A stretch of DNA of 64,000 nucleotides from FEB-25 sp963822175 (GTDB lineage Bacteria; Chloroflexota; Anaerolineae; Anaerolineales; UBA4823). The stretch lies in assembly GCA_963822175.1 (NCBI GenBank), contig CAWGGJ010000008.1:186001-250000 (forward strand), written 5' to 3'. Positions 9,021 to 17,584 of the stretch are shown piece by piece. Position 1 is the stretch's first letter. Each line of letters begins with the position of its first letter. The notes under the pieces were generated by a model. It was not told the origin of the DNA and did no database searches. It saw only the letters and a program-made list of their open reading frames with translations. A program made the translations under genes and the position numbers.

Positions 9021-9692
9021 ATGCCAAATGTGCTCACCTCCCTCGAGATCGACCTGCGCTGGCTGGGTGCCCTGGTTGGGTTGGGTACGCTGGGGTATGC
9101 CATCTATCGAATGTTGCTTGCCCAGCAGCGCCCAGTGGGGCACCAGACCGGTGCGGCGAAGCAGGTACTGCGCACACGCTACCTGGCTGTCGCCACAATT
9201 TTATTCCTTTTCATTGGATATCTGCTCTGGCAACCCATCCCCATCCAATTGCCCCTGGGAGTACAGCTGGTGGTAAGCGTGGTTGGGGCAGGGATCTACT
9301 TCGCCAGCCTGGGCCTGTACCTGTGGGGGATGCGTACCCTGGGGGAGAACTTTAATGCCTCCAGCGGTTTTGGGGTTCGATTGCGCCAGGCTCACCAGCT
9401 GGTCACCCATGGACCATATGCCTTCATCCGGCACCCGATGTATGTGGGAGTCATCCTGGCGTGTTGGGGTGGACTGATGCTTTACCGCACCTGGAGCATG
9501 CTGATCTTAGCCATCATCATGTCAGGGTTGATCGTGCGCGGCCGCAAGGAAGAGCAAGCCCTGGCCCAGGTGTTCGGGGAGGCATGGCAGGATTATGTGC
9601 GCCTGGTTCCCCCTTGGTTCCCGCACATCAAGGCTTTTCAACGGGAAACCAGCCTGAAACGACCTCCCAAAGGAAGATCGCATGGAAAGTGA
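9021..9692 (+). CDS. Isoprenylcysteine carboxylmethyltransferase-like membrane protein (copy 1)
   Basis: A 223-residue integral membrane protein with about five hydrophobic segments. The C-terminal half carries the family signature: L-V-T-H-G-P-Y-A-F-I-R-H-P-M-Y-V-G near residues 133-149, then a pair of glutamates (K-E-E) and F-G-x-x-W-x-x-Y before P-P-W. In ICMT/PEMT-type enzymes these residues bind S-adenosylmethionine at the membrane. Bacterial members methylate or alkylate diverse lipids or small molecules, and the substrate here is unknown. It is one of three members in the window. The S41 peptidase gene starts 11 nt before its stop, so the two are probably co-translated. Confidence 0.8.
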   Translation: MPNVLTSLEIDLRWLGALVGLGTLGYAIYRMLLAQQRPVGHQTGAAKQVLRTRYLAVATILFLFIGYLLWQPIPIQLPLGVQLVVSVVGAGIYFASLGLYLWGMRTLGENFNASSGFGVRLRQAHQLVTHGPYAFIRHPMYVGVILACWGGLMLYRTWSMLILAIIMSGLIVRGRKEEQALAQVFGEAWQDYVRLVPPWFPHIKAFQRETSLKRPPKGRSHGK

Positions 9693-10686
9693 CCCAATCT
9701 TCATAGATAGCACCACCCAAGCCGAGATTATCCACAACCTGCAAGAGAAACTGAAAACCTGCTATGTCTTCCCCGAGGTGGCAGACCAAATATGTGTTCG
9801 CCTGGGCCAATTGTGGGACGCGGGTGAGTACAGCCAGCTATTAGAACCCAACCTGTTCGCACTTGCACTGACGTTAAACCTGCAGGAGGTGAGCCAGGAT
9901 GAACATCTGTGGGTGAAGTGGCACCCTGAAAGATTGCCTGATGATGAGGGTCAACTACGACTGAACAAAGCCTGGCAGGAGGATCGCCAGCAGGAAGCCA
10001 GGCTGGATCATTTTGGTTTCTACAAACTTGAAAGGCTGCCCGGAGGGGTGGGGTATGTCGATATCCATTACTTCCACCGCCCAGCCTGGGGCGGGGAGGC
10101 CGCGGTTGCGGCAATGAGCTTCCTGGCTGGCTTACAGGCGATCATCTTTGACCTGCGCCAGTGTACGGGAGGGTTCCCGGGTATGGTCGCACTGGTCTGC
10201 AGCTACTTATTTAGTGAGGACCCCATCCACCTTGCCAGCATCTACTGGCGTGATGAACAGTTCACCCAGCAATATTGGACCTATGGCTACACCCCCGGTA
10301 AACGCTTTGTCGAAAAGCCGGTTTACGTGCTGACCAGCAAAGTTACCTTTTCGGGTGGAGAGATGTTTGCGGATATCCTTCAAACCCGCAAAAGGGCTAC
10401 CGTGATCGGAGAGCAGACCGAAGGAGGGGCAAATGCCGGCGCTTCGTACCGCCTCCACCCACACTTTGAGGCCTTCATCCCAATCGGGCGCAGCATCAAC
10501 CCGCTCAAAGATAACAATTGGGAGGGCACTGGAGTGACCCCGGATATTCCGGTTCCACAGGCGCAGAGTTTTGATGTTGCGTATAAATTAGCGCTCCAGT
10601 CCATCCTGGATGATCTCGGTGATGTAACTTCAGAGCCGTTGCTGAAGTTGTCGGAAGAGGCTAAAGCCGCCCTGGAAAGCTTGTAG
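9682..10686 (+). CDS. S41 family peptidase
   Basis: A 334-residue protein of the S41 (C-terminal processing / IRBP-like) peptidase family. An N-terminal helical cap to about residue 80 precedes the catalytic fold, which shows D157-L-R-Q-C-T-G-G (the D-L-R-x-N-x-G-G motif with Cys for Asn) and V-T-F-S224-G-G-E. S224 is the expected nucleophile, and a Lys should lie about 25 residues downstream. No PDZ domain and no signal peptide are evident, so it may act in the cytoplasm, unlike classic CtpA. Its start overlaps the ICMT-like gene by 11 nt. Confidence 0.85.
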   Translation: MESDPIFIDSTTQAEIIHNLQEKLKTCYVFPEVADQICVRLGQLWDAGEYSQLLEPNLFALALTLNLQEVSQDEHLWVKWHPERLPDDEGQLRLNKAWQEDRQQEARLDHFGFYKLERLPGGVGYVDIHYFHRPAWGGEAAVAAMSFLAGLQAIIFDLRQCTGGFPGMVALVCSYLFSEDPIHLASIYWRDEQFTQQYWTYGYTPGKRFVEKPVYVLTSKVTFSGGEMFADILQTRKRATVIGEQTEGGANAGASYRLHPHFEAFIPIGRSINPLKDNNWEGTGVTPDIPVPQAQSFDVAYKLALQSILDDLGDVTSEPLLKLSEEAKAALESL

Positions 10687-10733
10687 ACCAACCAGACTGT
10701 TTTGTTGAATGGAGTGATCCCCATGTTTAAGTT

Positions 10734-10776
10734 CACTCCTCTCTCATGGGTGCTTCAACTTCGTGAGAGAGGAGTG
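10734..10776. terminator. Shared hairpin between convergent genes
   Basis: Perfect 13-bp inverted repeat CACTCCTCTCTCA / TGAGAGAGGAGTG with a 17-nt loop. It sits between the convergent S41 peptidase and EamA genes. Four T follow on the + strand, so it could end transcription from the left; no T run is present for the opposite direction. Confidence 0.7.
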
Positions 10777-10868
10777 TTTTGATGATAACAGAAATTCGTT
10801 TGAGATTTCTCGGAAACAATACACAACTGACCTGACAGTCCTGATTGTTGACCTGGATACCACTTCAC

Positions 10869-11822
10869 TCAACCTTGTTGATAATCTTTCGAGGCTGGCT
10901 TTAGGATGAGCTTTTGCGGATCCTGGGATGGTTGTGGCTTTGGTTGCCTGATCTGGATAAGCACCACGGCCAGGAGGATCAAGGGTGCTGCCCAGAAGAC
11001 CCGCACCGTCAAGACTTCCTGAGCCAGCAGGCTGCCCAGTAATAATGCCACCATGGGGTTCACATAGGCGTAAGTGACCACCAGGGTGGTGGGTGCCACG
11101 CGCAACAACCAGGTGTAGCACACAAAACCCACCAGAGATCCAACGGTGATCAGGTAGGCCAGCCCTGCCAATGAGGTGATTGAGATGCTTGAGAGATCAA
11201 GCCGACTGATCTCTCCGGTGAGCAACCCTATCATAAATGACCCCACACTCCCGGCAAGCAGCTCCATCCCAGTGCTAAGCAGGGCTGAGCCTGGGAGATC
11301 TGCTGAATGTGAATATACTGACCCAATCGCCCAGGATAGTGCTGCCAGCAAGAGCGGCGCTACGCTGATAATACTGTAACCTGGCTGCATGCCGGGTGAA
11401 TTCAAAGGATTGATCAGGATAAATATACCCACGATCCCTATTGCCACGCCTAGTGTGGTCAGCCGGGTGGGGAGGCTTCCACCTCTCTGCACTGCAGTGA
11501 TCAGCACCACCCACAGAGGGGTTGCTGCAATGATCAAGGCTGCGATCCCTGAAGGCACAAATTGCTCTGCCCAGGTGAGACCACCAATCCCACCGACGAG
11601 CAGCAGGATGCCAATGATCACTGCGGAGCGCCATTGACGTCGGGTGGGTGCAGGGTCACCGGCAATCCAACGCCAGACGTACAGGATCAGCCCTGCCACC
11701 AGGAAGCGTACACTGGTCATGAAAAATGGCGGGATGCTCTGCACTGCATAGTGGATCGCCAGGTAGGTTGACCCCCAGGCCAGGTAGATGGTTAATAATG
11801 CCAGCCAGATCTTCGTTTTCAT
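10869..11822 (-). CDS. EamA/DMT family transporter
   Basis: A 317-residue membrane protein with ten hydrophobic segments in two EamA repeats of five, as in the drug/metabolite transporter superfamily. Recognisable features are the opening I-W-L-A-L-L-T-I-Y-L-A-W-G-S-T-Y-L-A-I and the second-repeat end A-Y-V-N-P-M-V-A-L-L-L-G, both YedA-like. Such carriers usually export amino acids or metabolites; the substrate here is unknown. Start chosen at 11822, preceded on the minus strand by AGGAGG with 8-nt spacing; the upstream ATG at 11849 would add nine residues across that site. A short gene lies 68 nt upstream on the same strand and may be co-transcribed. Confidence 0.9.
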   Translation of the reverse strand: MKTKIWLALLTIYLAWGSTYLAIHYAVQSIPPFFMTSVRFLVAGLILYVWRWIAGDPAPTRRQWRSAVIIGILLLVGGIGGLTWAEQFVPSGIAALIIAATPLWVVLITAVQRGGSLPTRLTTLGVAIGIVGIFILINPLNSPGMQPGYSIISVAPLLLAALSWAIGSVYSHSADLPGSALLSTGMELLAGSVGSFMIGLLTGEISRLDLSSISITSLAGLAYLITVGSLVGFVCYTWLLRVAPTTLVVTYAYVNPMVALLLGSLLAQEVLTVRVFWAAPLILLAVVLIQIRQPKPQPSQDPQKLILKPASKDYQQG

Positions 11823-11890
11823 GTCTATCTCCTCCTTATATGCACCCACCGGGGTTGTCCTGATGGTTCAAAATCACCTGGCTTTCCGTT

Positions 11891-12100
11891 TCAATACTGA
11901 AGCGTGCTTCCAGGTTGGATACCTAACCCCACCAGGCTTCTTCCCACCAATGCCAGCGCAGTGTACATTCTAGGATTCTTTGGTTTTCCATGCCTGGTTG
12001 ACTCTCTCACCAGCTTTTCCATCCTGCGTTGCTCGATCAATTGCTCGTGCTGTTCTATGGTATCTCTGAGAAAATATGGATCAATGTTTATTTGGGTCAT
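11891..12100 (-). CDS. Small conserved-type hypothetical protein
   Basis: A 69-residue protein read from ATG 12100, which has GGAGG 6 nt upstream; the in-frame ATG at 12112 overlaps that site. The first 45 residues are charged and helical (E-Q-H-E-Q-L-I-E-Q-R-R). The C-terminal third, A-L-A-L-V-G-R-S-L-V-G-L-G, is hydrophobic and could be a membrane-associated helix. The shape resembles small basic proteins common in Chloroflexota, but no named family is recognised. It lies between the EamA gene and a divergent, frameshifted CGNR regulator. Confidence 0.6.
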   Translation of the reverse strand: MTQINIDPYFLRDTIEQHEQLIEQRRMEKLVRESTRHGKPKNPRMYTALALVGRSLVGLGIQPGSTLQY

Positions 12101-12130
12101 TTTTTCCTCCATTCATCTTGACAGCCACTT

Positions 12131-12209
12131 CATAACCTGCTATAATCATATTGATGGTTATAGAATATCAAAAAATATGTAACCTGTCAAGTGGTTATAG
12201 AAGGTTATA
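12131..12209. promoter_or_regulatory. Operator-like repeats in a divergent promoter region
   Basis: The AT-rich gap between the small minus-strand gene and the CGNR gene holds repeated half-sites: CATAACC (12131-12137) facing GGTTATAG (12156-12163), TAACC (12180-12184) facing GGTTATAG (12193-12200), and a further GGTTATA (12203-12209). TATAAT at about 12141 is a possible -10. The pattern suggests an operator for a local regulator, possibly the adjacent CGNR protein; this is inference. Confidence 0.45.
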
Positions 12210-12235
12210 AGGAATTATTAATCTGAGGAAGTATT

Positions 12236-12837
12236 ATGTATGATTTTGATGCTGGCGATATCAGCCTGGACTTTGCAAACACGAATAATTGGCATGCCAG
12301 TGCTGCCCCCCAGGATTTTCTACACAACTTCATGGATTTGATCCAATGGGGGCAACAGGCTGGCCTGGTCACTGAAGAAAAGGCCAATGAACTTGGTTTG
12401 TTTTCACAGGGGCAACCTGAAGAAAGCTGCAAAGGACCTTTGCTTTCGCCATCGAGTTGCGGGAATCCATTTACCGCATCTTTTCCAACCTGTATGCGGG
12501 CAGGCCTGCTCCTGATTTCGATCTGTCCTTACTTAATTCAGTGGCGAGTGAAGCCATGGCGCATTTACAGCTCACCCCGCTGGGTGGTGAATATCGCTGG
12601 CAATTTCCACCCAACCTCGAGGCGACCGACCTGATCCTGTGGACCGTTGCGCGGGCAGCAACAGACCTGCTGACCTCCAGCAGGGTTAGCAGGGTTCGCG
12701 AATGCGAGGATGACCGGGGTTGTGGCTACCTGTTCATCGACCAGACCAAGAACCACAGCCGGCGCTGGTGCTCGATGGAATCCTGCGGCAACCGCGCCAA
12801 AGCCCGCCGACATTATTCACGCATCCAGGCTGGGTGA
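12236..12837 (+). pseudogene. CGNR zinc-finger / ABATE-domain regulator, frameshifted
   Basis: The first frame (ATG 12236, GAGGAAG upstream) encodes the typical ABATE N terminus, L-D-F-A-N-T-N-N-W-H, to about residue 62. The family continuation, A-I-E-L-R-E-S-I-Y-R-I-F, appears in another frame from about 12440 to the stop at 12835-12837. That part ends in a zinc ribbon C-E-D-D-R-G-C-G-Y ... W-C-S-M-E-S-C-G-N-R. A short K-A-A-K-D-L segment between them sits in the third frame, so two single-base changes are implied around 12410-12441, one perhaps an extra T in the CCTTT stretch. Intact members are about 190-200 residues and are thought to be DNA-binding regulators. It may be inactive, or the shifts may be assembly errors. 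Confidence 0.8.
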
Positions 12838-12993
12838 ACCTGGCGAGAGCAGCGCCAGGACCCTCCAATCTCGCCGGGCCTGTTGACCCGAGCTGCCCGG
12901 ATGCTTTCCCCTGTATAATAAACTCAACCGCGATCTGATCAACTTCGCTCGTCTTTCGCCTATGATATATTTATTCTTATGGGAGGAACAACC

Positions 12994-13758
12994 ATGAGTT
13001 ACATCGTCCCAAATAGCGAGCCTTTTTTCTTCACCGGTGGGCCGACCGGCTGCCTGTTGATGCACGGGTTCACTGCCATGCCGGAGGAAATGCTGCCCCT
13101 GGGTGAATTCCTGGCTTCGGGCGGGTATTCTGTCCTTGGAATGCGGTTGGCAGGCCATGCCACGCTCCCCGCTGACCTCACGCGTACCCGATGGACGGAT
13201 TGGCTGGTCAATGTTGAGGACGGGCTGGCTCTTTTGCGCAAAACCTGCCCGCGGGTTGTGCTCATCGGGCAATCCATGGGCGGCATGATCGCCCTCACTG
13301 CAGCCTCGCTTTACCCGGTTTCGGCAGTCATAGCCATGTCCACACCTTACCGTCCATCACCTGGAAAAAAGCCACCCATCCAAGCCCAAAAGCCCCAACC
13401 AGAGATGATCCGTAAGCGTGTGAAGCACTTCCCCAAGGCACATCCTCTGCACCATCGCCGCGAGCTTAATTATCCCGCCTACCCTGAATTCCCTGCCAGC
13501 ATTGGGGCTGAGCTGGACCAGCTTGCCACTGCCATGGTCGCTGCTCTCCCGCAGGTGAGGGTGCCAGCTTTGCTCATCCATTCACGGGCTGATAGATCGG
13601 TGCCTTTCACCTGCCTGCAGGGGATCTATGATCACCTCGGCAGCACAGATAAGGAAATGCTGGCGCTCGATGGCATGGATCACTCGTTGGTACGCGACCC
13701 AAACCGCCAGGTGGTCTTCGAGGCAGTGTTGGAATTCTTGAAGAGAGTGGGTAGGTGA
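12994..13758 (+). CDS. Alpha/beta hydrolase, Est30-like carboxylesterase
   Basis: A 254-residue alpha/beta hydrolase. The oxyanion segment L-L-M-H-G-F-T is near residue 25, the nucleophile elbow is G-Q-S94-M-G-G, the acid is D200 in H-S-R-A-D-R-S-V-P, and the base is H230 in G-M-D-H-S-L. All three catalytic residues are present. The arrangement matches monoacylglycerol lipase / Est30-type carboxylesterases acting on short or medium acyl esters; the natural substrate is unknown. Start chosen at ATG 12994, because GGGAGGA just upstream is an ideal ribosome-binding site and the in-frame ATG 12979 overlaps it. No signal peptide, so cytoplasmic. Confidence 0.9.
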   Translation: MSYIVPNSEPFFFTGGPTGCLLMHGFTAMPEEMLPLGEFLASGGYSVLGMRLAGHATLPADLTRTRWTDWLVNVEDGLALLRKTCPRVVLIGQSMGGMIALTAASLYPVSAVIAMSTPYRPSPGKKPPIQAQKPQPEMIRKRVKHFPKAHPLHHRRELNYPAYPEFPASIGAELDQLATAMVAALPQVRVPALLIHSRADRSVPFTCLQGIYDHLGSTDKEMLALDGMDHSLVRDPNRQVVFEAVLEFLKRVGR

Positions 13759-13854
13759 CGACAATCCTTGGTGCGGATGGCTGTTCACAGCATTGCAGTT
13801 GCAGTATATAATTAACCTCGACCCGGGTGGTCATCCCTCAGCGAAGGAGCACAA

Positions 13855-14283
13855 ATGAGCAGAAAAGAAGCGAAGAAAAAACTGGTGGGGCCGTGGCGAA
13901 GTATTCATGTTGTGATCTGGCTGGTAGGCCTATACATCCTGTTTTCTAGGAATTGGCTTTTCCCCGGTATCTTCATCCTGATTGCGATCAGCGCCATCTA
14001 TGAAGGCCTGTTGAGGCGATATGCCCCACATGCTTTCGTTGAAGAAGGACCGGACCAGACCACCGTAGCCACCCAAGGGAAGGACCCGGCTGTGGTTCCG
14101 ATGGCACAGGGCACTCCTGCCTCCCCTCCATCGACGCCTGAACATAGATACGAGCTGCTGCCACAGGCCTGCCCGGGCTGCAACGGTCCCATCCGCAGCC
14201 ATGAAGTGAAGTGGACCGGTCCACAGTCGGCCAACTGCCCCTACTGTGGCACCAACCTGCCGATGAGTAGGTCCTCTGCCTGA
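13855..14283 (+). CDS. Small membrane protein with C-terminal zinc ribbon
   Basis: A 142-residue protein. The N-terminal third has two adjacent transmembrane segments (about residues 18-33 and 35-50), followed by a Pro/Thr-rich linker. The C terminus has a zinc ribbon with C-P-G-C near residue 110 and C-P-Y-C near residue 130. Both knuckles are complete, so zinc binding is likely. Zinc ribbons tethered to the membrane like this are common in uncharacterised bacterial proteins; no function can be named. Start ATG 13855 has AAGGAG upstream. The DUF402 gene begins 10 nt after its stop, suggesting co-transcription. Confidence 0.75.
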   Translation: MSRKEAKKKLVGPWRSIHVVIWLVGLYILFSRNWLFPGIFILIAISAIYEGLLRRYAPHAFVEEGPDQTTVATQGKDPAVVPMAQGTPASPPSTPEHRYELLPQACPGCNGPIRSHEVKWTGPQSANCPYCGTNLPMSRSSA

Positions 14284-14293
14284 TGGAATAAGC

Positions 14294-14932
14294 TTGGATA
14301 AGACCCATCGCTGGAAGTCTGGCGAAACGATCGTGATGCGGGGGGTGTGGAAGGGCAAGCTGTGGTGGGCCTGCCCGGCATATGTCGTCCAGGATACACC
14401 TGCGTTACTGGCAGTGTACTGGCCGGCAGGCACACCTACACGATCCCCGGTCAAAAGGCCGACCGTTCAGGACGAGCTGAACAATAGAATCGAGCTTAAG
14501 GACCGCAATTGGACGGACAATGACATCCTGTCGTTGAATATCCCGGGAACAGCGCATTCGATCGAGCTGATGTGGAAGACTGGGACGCACCAGGTGCGCT
14601 GCTGGTATGTTCACCTGCAGGAGCCACTCAGGCGGACAGGGATCGGGTTTGATACCATGGACCAGATACTGGATATCGTCTTCAACCCTGACCGGACGGA
14701 TTGGTATTGGAAGGACGAAGATGAGTTCAGTGAGGCTGGTGTAATTGGATTATATTCACCGGCGAAGGTGGCAGCAATTCGGGCGGAAGGGCATAAGGTG
14801 ATCGCGTTGGTGCAGTCCAACGCCTCTCCGTTCTGCGACGGCTGGGAGAATTGGACGTCTCCCTTGGAGTGGGGGATACCGGCATTTCCAACGGGTTGGG
14901 AAAAAATACCGATAGAAGATAATAAAATCTAA
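14294..14932 (+). CDS. DUF402 domain protein
   Basis: A 212-residue protein whose central part fits DUF402/FomD-like beta-barrel proteins: W-Y-V-H-L-Q-E-P-L-R-R-T near residue 105, then G-F-D-T-M-D-Q-I-L-D-I-V and W-K-D-E-D-E-F-S near residue 140, acidic residues that coordinate metal and phosphate in the family. Characterised members hydrolyse nucleotides or nucleotidyl-phosphonates. The start is TTG 14294, 10 nt after the preceding gene; there is no good in-frame ATG before residue 15. The C terminus after about residue 165 contains W-E-N-W and is less typical. Probably in an operon with the zinc-ribbon membrane protein. Confidence 0.7.
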   Translation: MDKTHRWKSGETIVMRGVWKGKLWWACPAYVVQDTPALLAVYWPAGTPTRSPVKRPTVQDELNNRIELKDRNWTDNDILSLNIPGTAHSIELMWKTGTHQVRCWYVHLQEPLRRTGIGFDTMDQILDIVFNPDRTDWYWKDEDEFSEAGVIGLYSPAKVAAIRAEGHKVIALVQSNASPFCDGWENWTSPLEWGIPAFPTGWEKIPIEDNKI

Positions 14933-15119
14933 GCGTCCGGTCGCAACTCGCAGCTGGGTTTTACGCTGAGTCCAGTGCTATCTTCACGGTAAGCAAATTC
15001 CTGTAATCAAAACGTCAAATTATTTAATTGTATAATCTCTACCCAATATATCATCTTTAAGGTATATTTGGCTCTTAAAACTTACTGAGGAATTTTTAGA
15101 TTCTATCGGAAGGAAGCAA

Positions 15120-16109
15120 ATGATTAAGACCCTGTTTATCGTCGCCATGATGGCGCTCTTGACTGCCTGCTCGGAGGGTTCGAGCCCACCAGCCTCGCCA
15201 ACCTCACCTGTGGGTAGTACACCGGTTATCGTAACCACAGCCATTTCAACCATACCTGTGCAGCCAGAACTTATATCACCCACAGCAACGCTCGTCCCGC
15301 CTACACCAACCGCGGTCAGAAGCATGAATACGCCCACTCCGGGAGCTTACCTCGAGATTGCTGATCTCACCTCATTTGTTGATACCTGGAACAGTGCCGA
15401 TGTCAGTGCGATCCGGTCGATGTATACCACCGATGCCAGGTATTATTCACAGGCAGAGATGCAGAATCTTGCTCAGCAACAGCCTGTGGACGTGCTGGTC
15501 AAGGATCCAACATTCGCCGAACAGGTGGCTGCGCATCCAGGCATGACCCTGCGTATCCTGGGTGAGCCGATGATGATCTACGACAAGCTGGTGGCCTTCC
15601 TGTACCGTTGGGAAAATGAGAGTGAAGGGTTCGATGGGGCTGCCTTGTTGCGTTATGAAGGTGATGGCATCTTCCTGCACAGCTATATCGAGTCGGACCA
15701 GCTGACGCCCAACCCAGGGGACAGTTCAAGCTATGTCCAGGATGTAAACCTGGATGAGCTGATGAATGCCTGGGATGAACGCGACCCGCTTGCCGCACAG
15801 GGAGTTTACGCTGAAAATGCTGTCATCTTCAGCGATGAAGACCTGGCTCAGGCAGCCTGGCGAGATTTCTCCAAGCCACCCAGTATGGGCCAGTTACTGA
15901 GCCAGTTTTCAGGATGGAATCCGGCCGTCCTTGGAACGCCAAAACGCATCGGTGACATGGCAATTTTTGCCTGGCACTGGGAGCGCTTCGGTTACCCCAT
16001 GGGATACGGGGTGCGCTTGGTCGATTTTGCTGACGGAAAAGTCGGTACCGATATCCGTTACGCCATCCGCCCCTGGGAGGCAAATGGAGCCCCATTCATG
16101 CAGCCCTAG
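15120..16109 (+). CDS. Lipoprotein with two NTF2/SnoaL-like domains
   Basis: A 329-residue predicted lipoprotein: signal peptide ending in lipobox L-T-A-C (Cys17), a Thr/Pro/Ser-rich linker to about residue 75, then two tandem segments with the SnoaL/NTF2-like pattern. The first has F-V-D-T-W-N-S-A-D-V-S-A-I-R-S-M-Y; the second, at about residue 205, has L-M-N-A-W-D-E-R-D-P-L-A-A-Q-G-V-Y, each followed by a charged strand. NTF2-like folds form small binding pockets; an extracytoplasmic ligand-binding role is likely but unproven. ATG 15120 has GGAAGGAAG upstream. Preceded by about 190 bp with no gene. Confidence 0.7.
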   Translation: MIKTLFIVAMMALLTACSEGSSPPASPTSPVGSTPVIVTTAISTIPVQPELISPTATLVPPTPTAVRSMNTPTPGAYLEIADLTSFVDTWNSADVSAIRSMYTTDARYYSQAEMQNLAQQQPVDVLVKDPTFAEQVAAHPGMTLRILGEPMMIYDKLVAFLYRWENESEGFDGAALLRYEGDGIFLHSYIESDQLTPNPGDSSSYVQDVNLDELMNAWDERDPLAAQGVYAENAVIFSDEDLAQAAWRDFSKPPSMGQLLSQFSGWNPAVLGTPKRIGDMAIFAWHWERFGYPMGYGVRLVDFADGKVGTDIRYAIRPWEANGAPFMQP

Positions 16110-16277
16110 GGAAGGAAATACCCCCCGGGGAAGGGCAGGCTGCATTTCCTGCTAGTTTAGCATGGGAGGTGGCAACTCAACGATTTGGCGGGAAGCGAGT
16201 TTTGCACTGCGGCGGTAAATCCCCCGAATGGTAAAAATCACCTATAATAGTGAGGGCTCACGCGGACCGGTATTCCT

Positions 16278-17249
16278 ATGGCAAGGTTACTACTCTCTCT
16301 CTGGCTCATGCTGCTCCTGGCAGGGTGTGCTGCGCCTGGAAAGCAACTGCCGACGCAGACCGTTGGCGTGATGCTCCCGTCCTACACGCCAGGTAAATCC
16401 GCAGCTGCCCTACCAACAGACACGCGCAAGCCTGCGGCAACCTTCACCCCTGCTGCAATCCCCACCGCAACCGAACCAGCGCTCCCGACCCCCACGTTGG
16501 ACCTGGTTTCACTGGTGATGACCCACCAATCTCCAGTATTGTTTGCTTCCTACCCTTCGCCGGATGGCATGTACCGCATGGATATCATCATCTATGGTTG
16601 TGTCAACACCGGTGGAGCGGATGAGAACGCCTATGAGCAGCTTATCCTGGTGGACCCTGCCAGCGGGGAAGGGCAGCTTGCCGCTGAACAGCTGCTGTAT
16701 TGTGGCGGACTCGGGGCTTATGGATTTGAAGGACGCTATTGGTCACCCAACAGCCGCTATTTTTACTACACCACAGCCCGCCAGGGCACCCCGGATGGGT
16801 GTGGGTATTGGGCAGCACCACTCTCCAGATATGATGTCGCTACTTCAAAAGATGAATACCTGGGGATGGGCTCCCTATCGCCGGATGGCAGCAAAGTGGC
16901 CACCTGGGATCTAGCCAGGCAGCAGGTCGTCGTCTGGAACATCGACAATGGTGAGCTCGGCCGTTTCCCGGTTTTATCGCCCAACCGGCAACCTGGTCCA
17001 ATCGCCTGGTCACCAGACAGCCAGTCCCTGGTTTACCTGCAGGTGGATTCCTGGTGCCCGCTCTCGGGGTGGTCTGAGGTAACCCGGGTGGACCTCGACA
17101 CCCAGCAGCAGGTGCAGGTGTTGGGATCGCAAAGCCCAACTTTTGGGGATCTACGCTGGGAAACCCCAGATGAGCTGAGCTTGGTGGATGAAAATGGAGC
17201 CGAATGGCGCTACAACCTGGTCAGTGGTGAGCTTACGCAGGTGCCTTGA
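16278..17249 (+). CDS. Lipoprotein with TolB-like beta-propeller
   Basis: A 323-residue predicted lipoprotein. The signal peptide ends in L-A-G-C with C17 as lipidation site; a Thr/Pro/Ala-rich linker follows to about residue 75. The rest contains repeated S-P-D-G, S-P-N-S and S-P-D-S turns, each preceding a short strand and a W-x-N or W-D segment, the pattern of WD40/PD40 (TolB-like) blades. At least four blades are visible, so the propeller may be partial or divergent. Cysteine pairs fit an extracytoplasmic site. Similar in plan to the lipoproteins at 3271 and 47812. Role unknown. Confidence 0.75.
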   Translation: MARLLLSLWLMLLLAGCAAPGKQLPTQTVGVMLPSYTPGKSAAALPTDTRKPAATFTPAAIPTATEPALPTPTLDLVSLVMTHQSPVLFASYPSPDGMYRMDIIIYGCVNTGGADENAYEQLILVDPASGEGQLAAEQLLYCGGLGAYGFEGRYWSPNSRYFYYTTARQGTPDGCGYWAAPLSRYDVATSKDEYLGMGSLSPDGSKVATWDLARQQVVVWNIDNGELGRFPVLSPNRQPGPIAWSPDSQSLVYLQVDSWCPLSGWSEVTRVDLDTQQQVQVLGSQSPTFGDLRWETPDELSLVDENGAEWRYNLVSGELTQVP

Positions 17250-17584
17250 GCACTTCACGGTGCAAGGTGGTTTGGGGGAATGAAGAATTGAATTAATGAT
17301 GTTGGGAATGCTAGATGGTCGAAATAAACGTAGAAATCAAGCTGATCCAATCTTTTTTAATGAAAATTCGTAAATTTCATGTGTATAATGTTTATAGAAA
17401 TCAATCTGAACAGGAGGCTCGATCAGTTCACAGTTTAGGGTGGACTTACCAACCCTGGACTGCTTTACAGGCGGGGTTTGCGTTATAGTTTGCAGCATTT
17501 GTGAGCATCTAAAATTGAATAGTTGATCGATCCAAGGGGTTTGGTCTCCCCTCCTTTGATGGGCAATGAACGAAAGGAGTGAAC
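17250..17584 (+). promoter_or_regulatory. 335-bp leader upstream of the CLCA-like protein gene
   Basis: No convincing gene is present. TATAAT at 17384-17389 is a plausible -10, with a poor -35 about 17 bp upstream, which would give a leader of roughly 190 nt before the start at 17585. An AGGAGG at about 17412 has no ATG at the right distance. A short inverted repeat surrounds AGGGTGGACTTACCAACCCT at about 17436-17455. No known riboswitch was recognised. Confidence 0.35.

Noticed and set aside
12457..12837. Independent 126-residue protein starting at 12457
   Set aside because: Its sequence is the C-terminal part of the CGNR protein begun at 12236, so treated as one frameshifted gene.
17430..17510. 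Possible riboswitch in the leader of the giant protein gene
   Set aside because: A small hairpin is present, but no conserved riboswitch core could be recognised.
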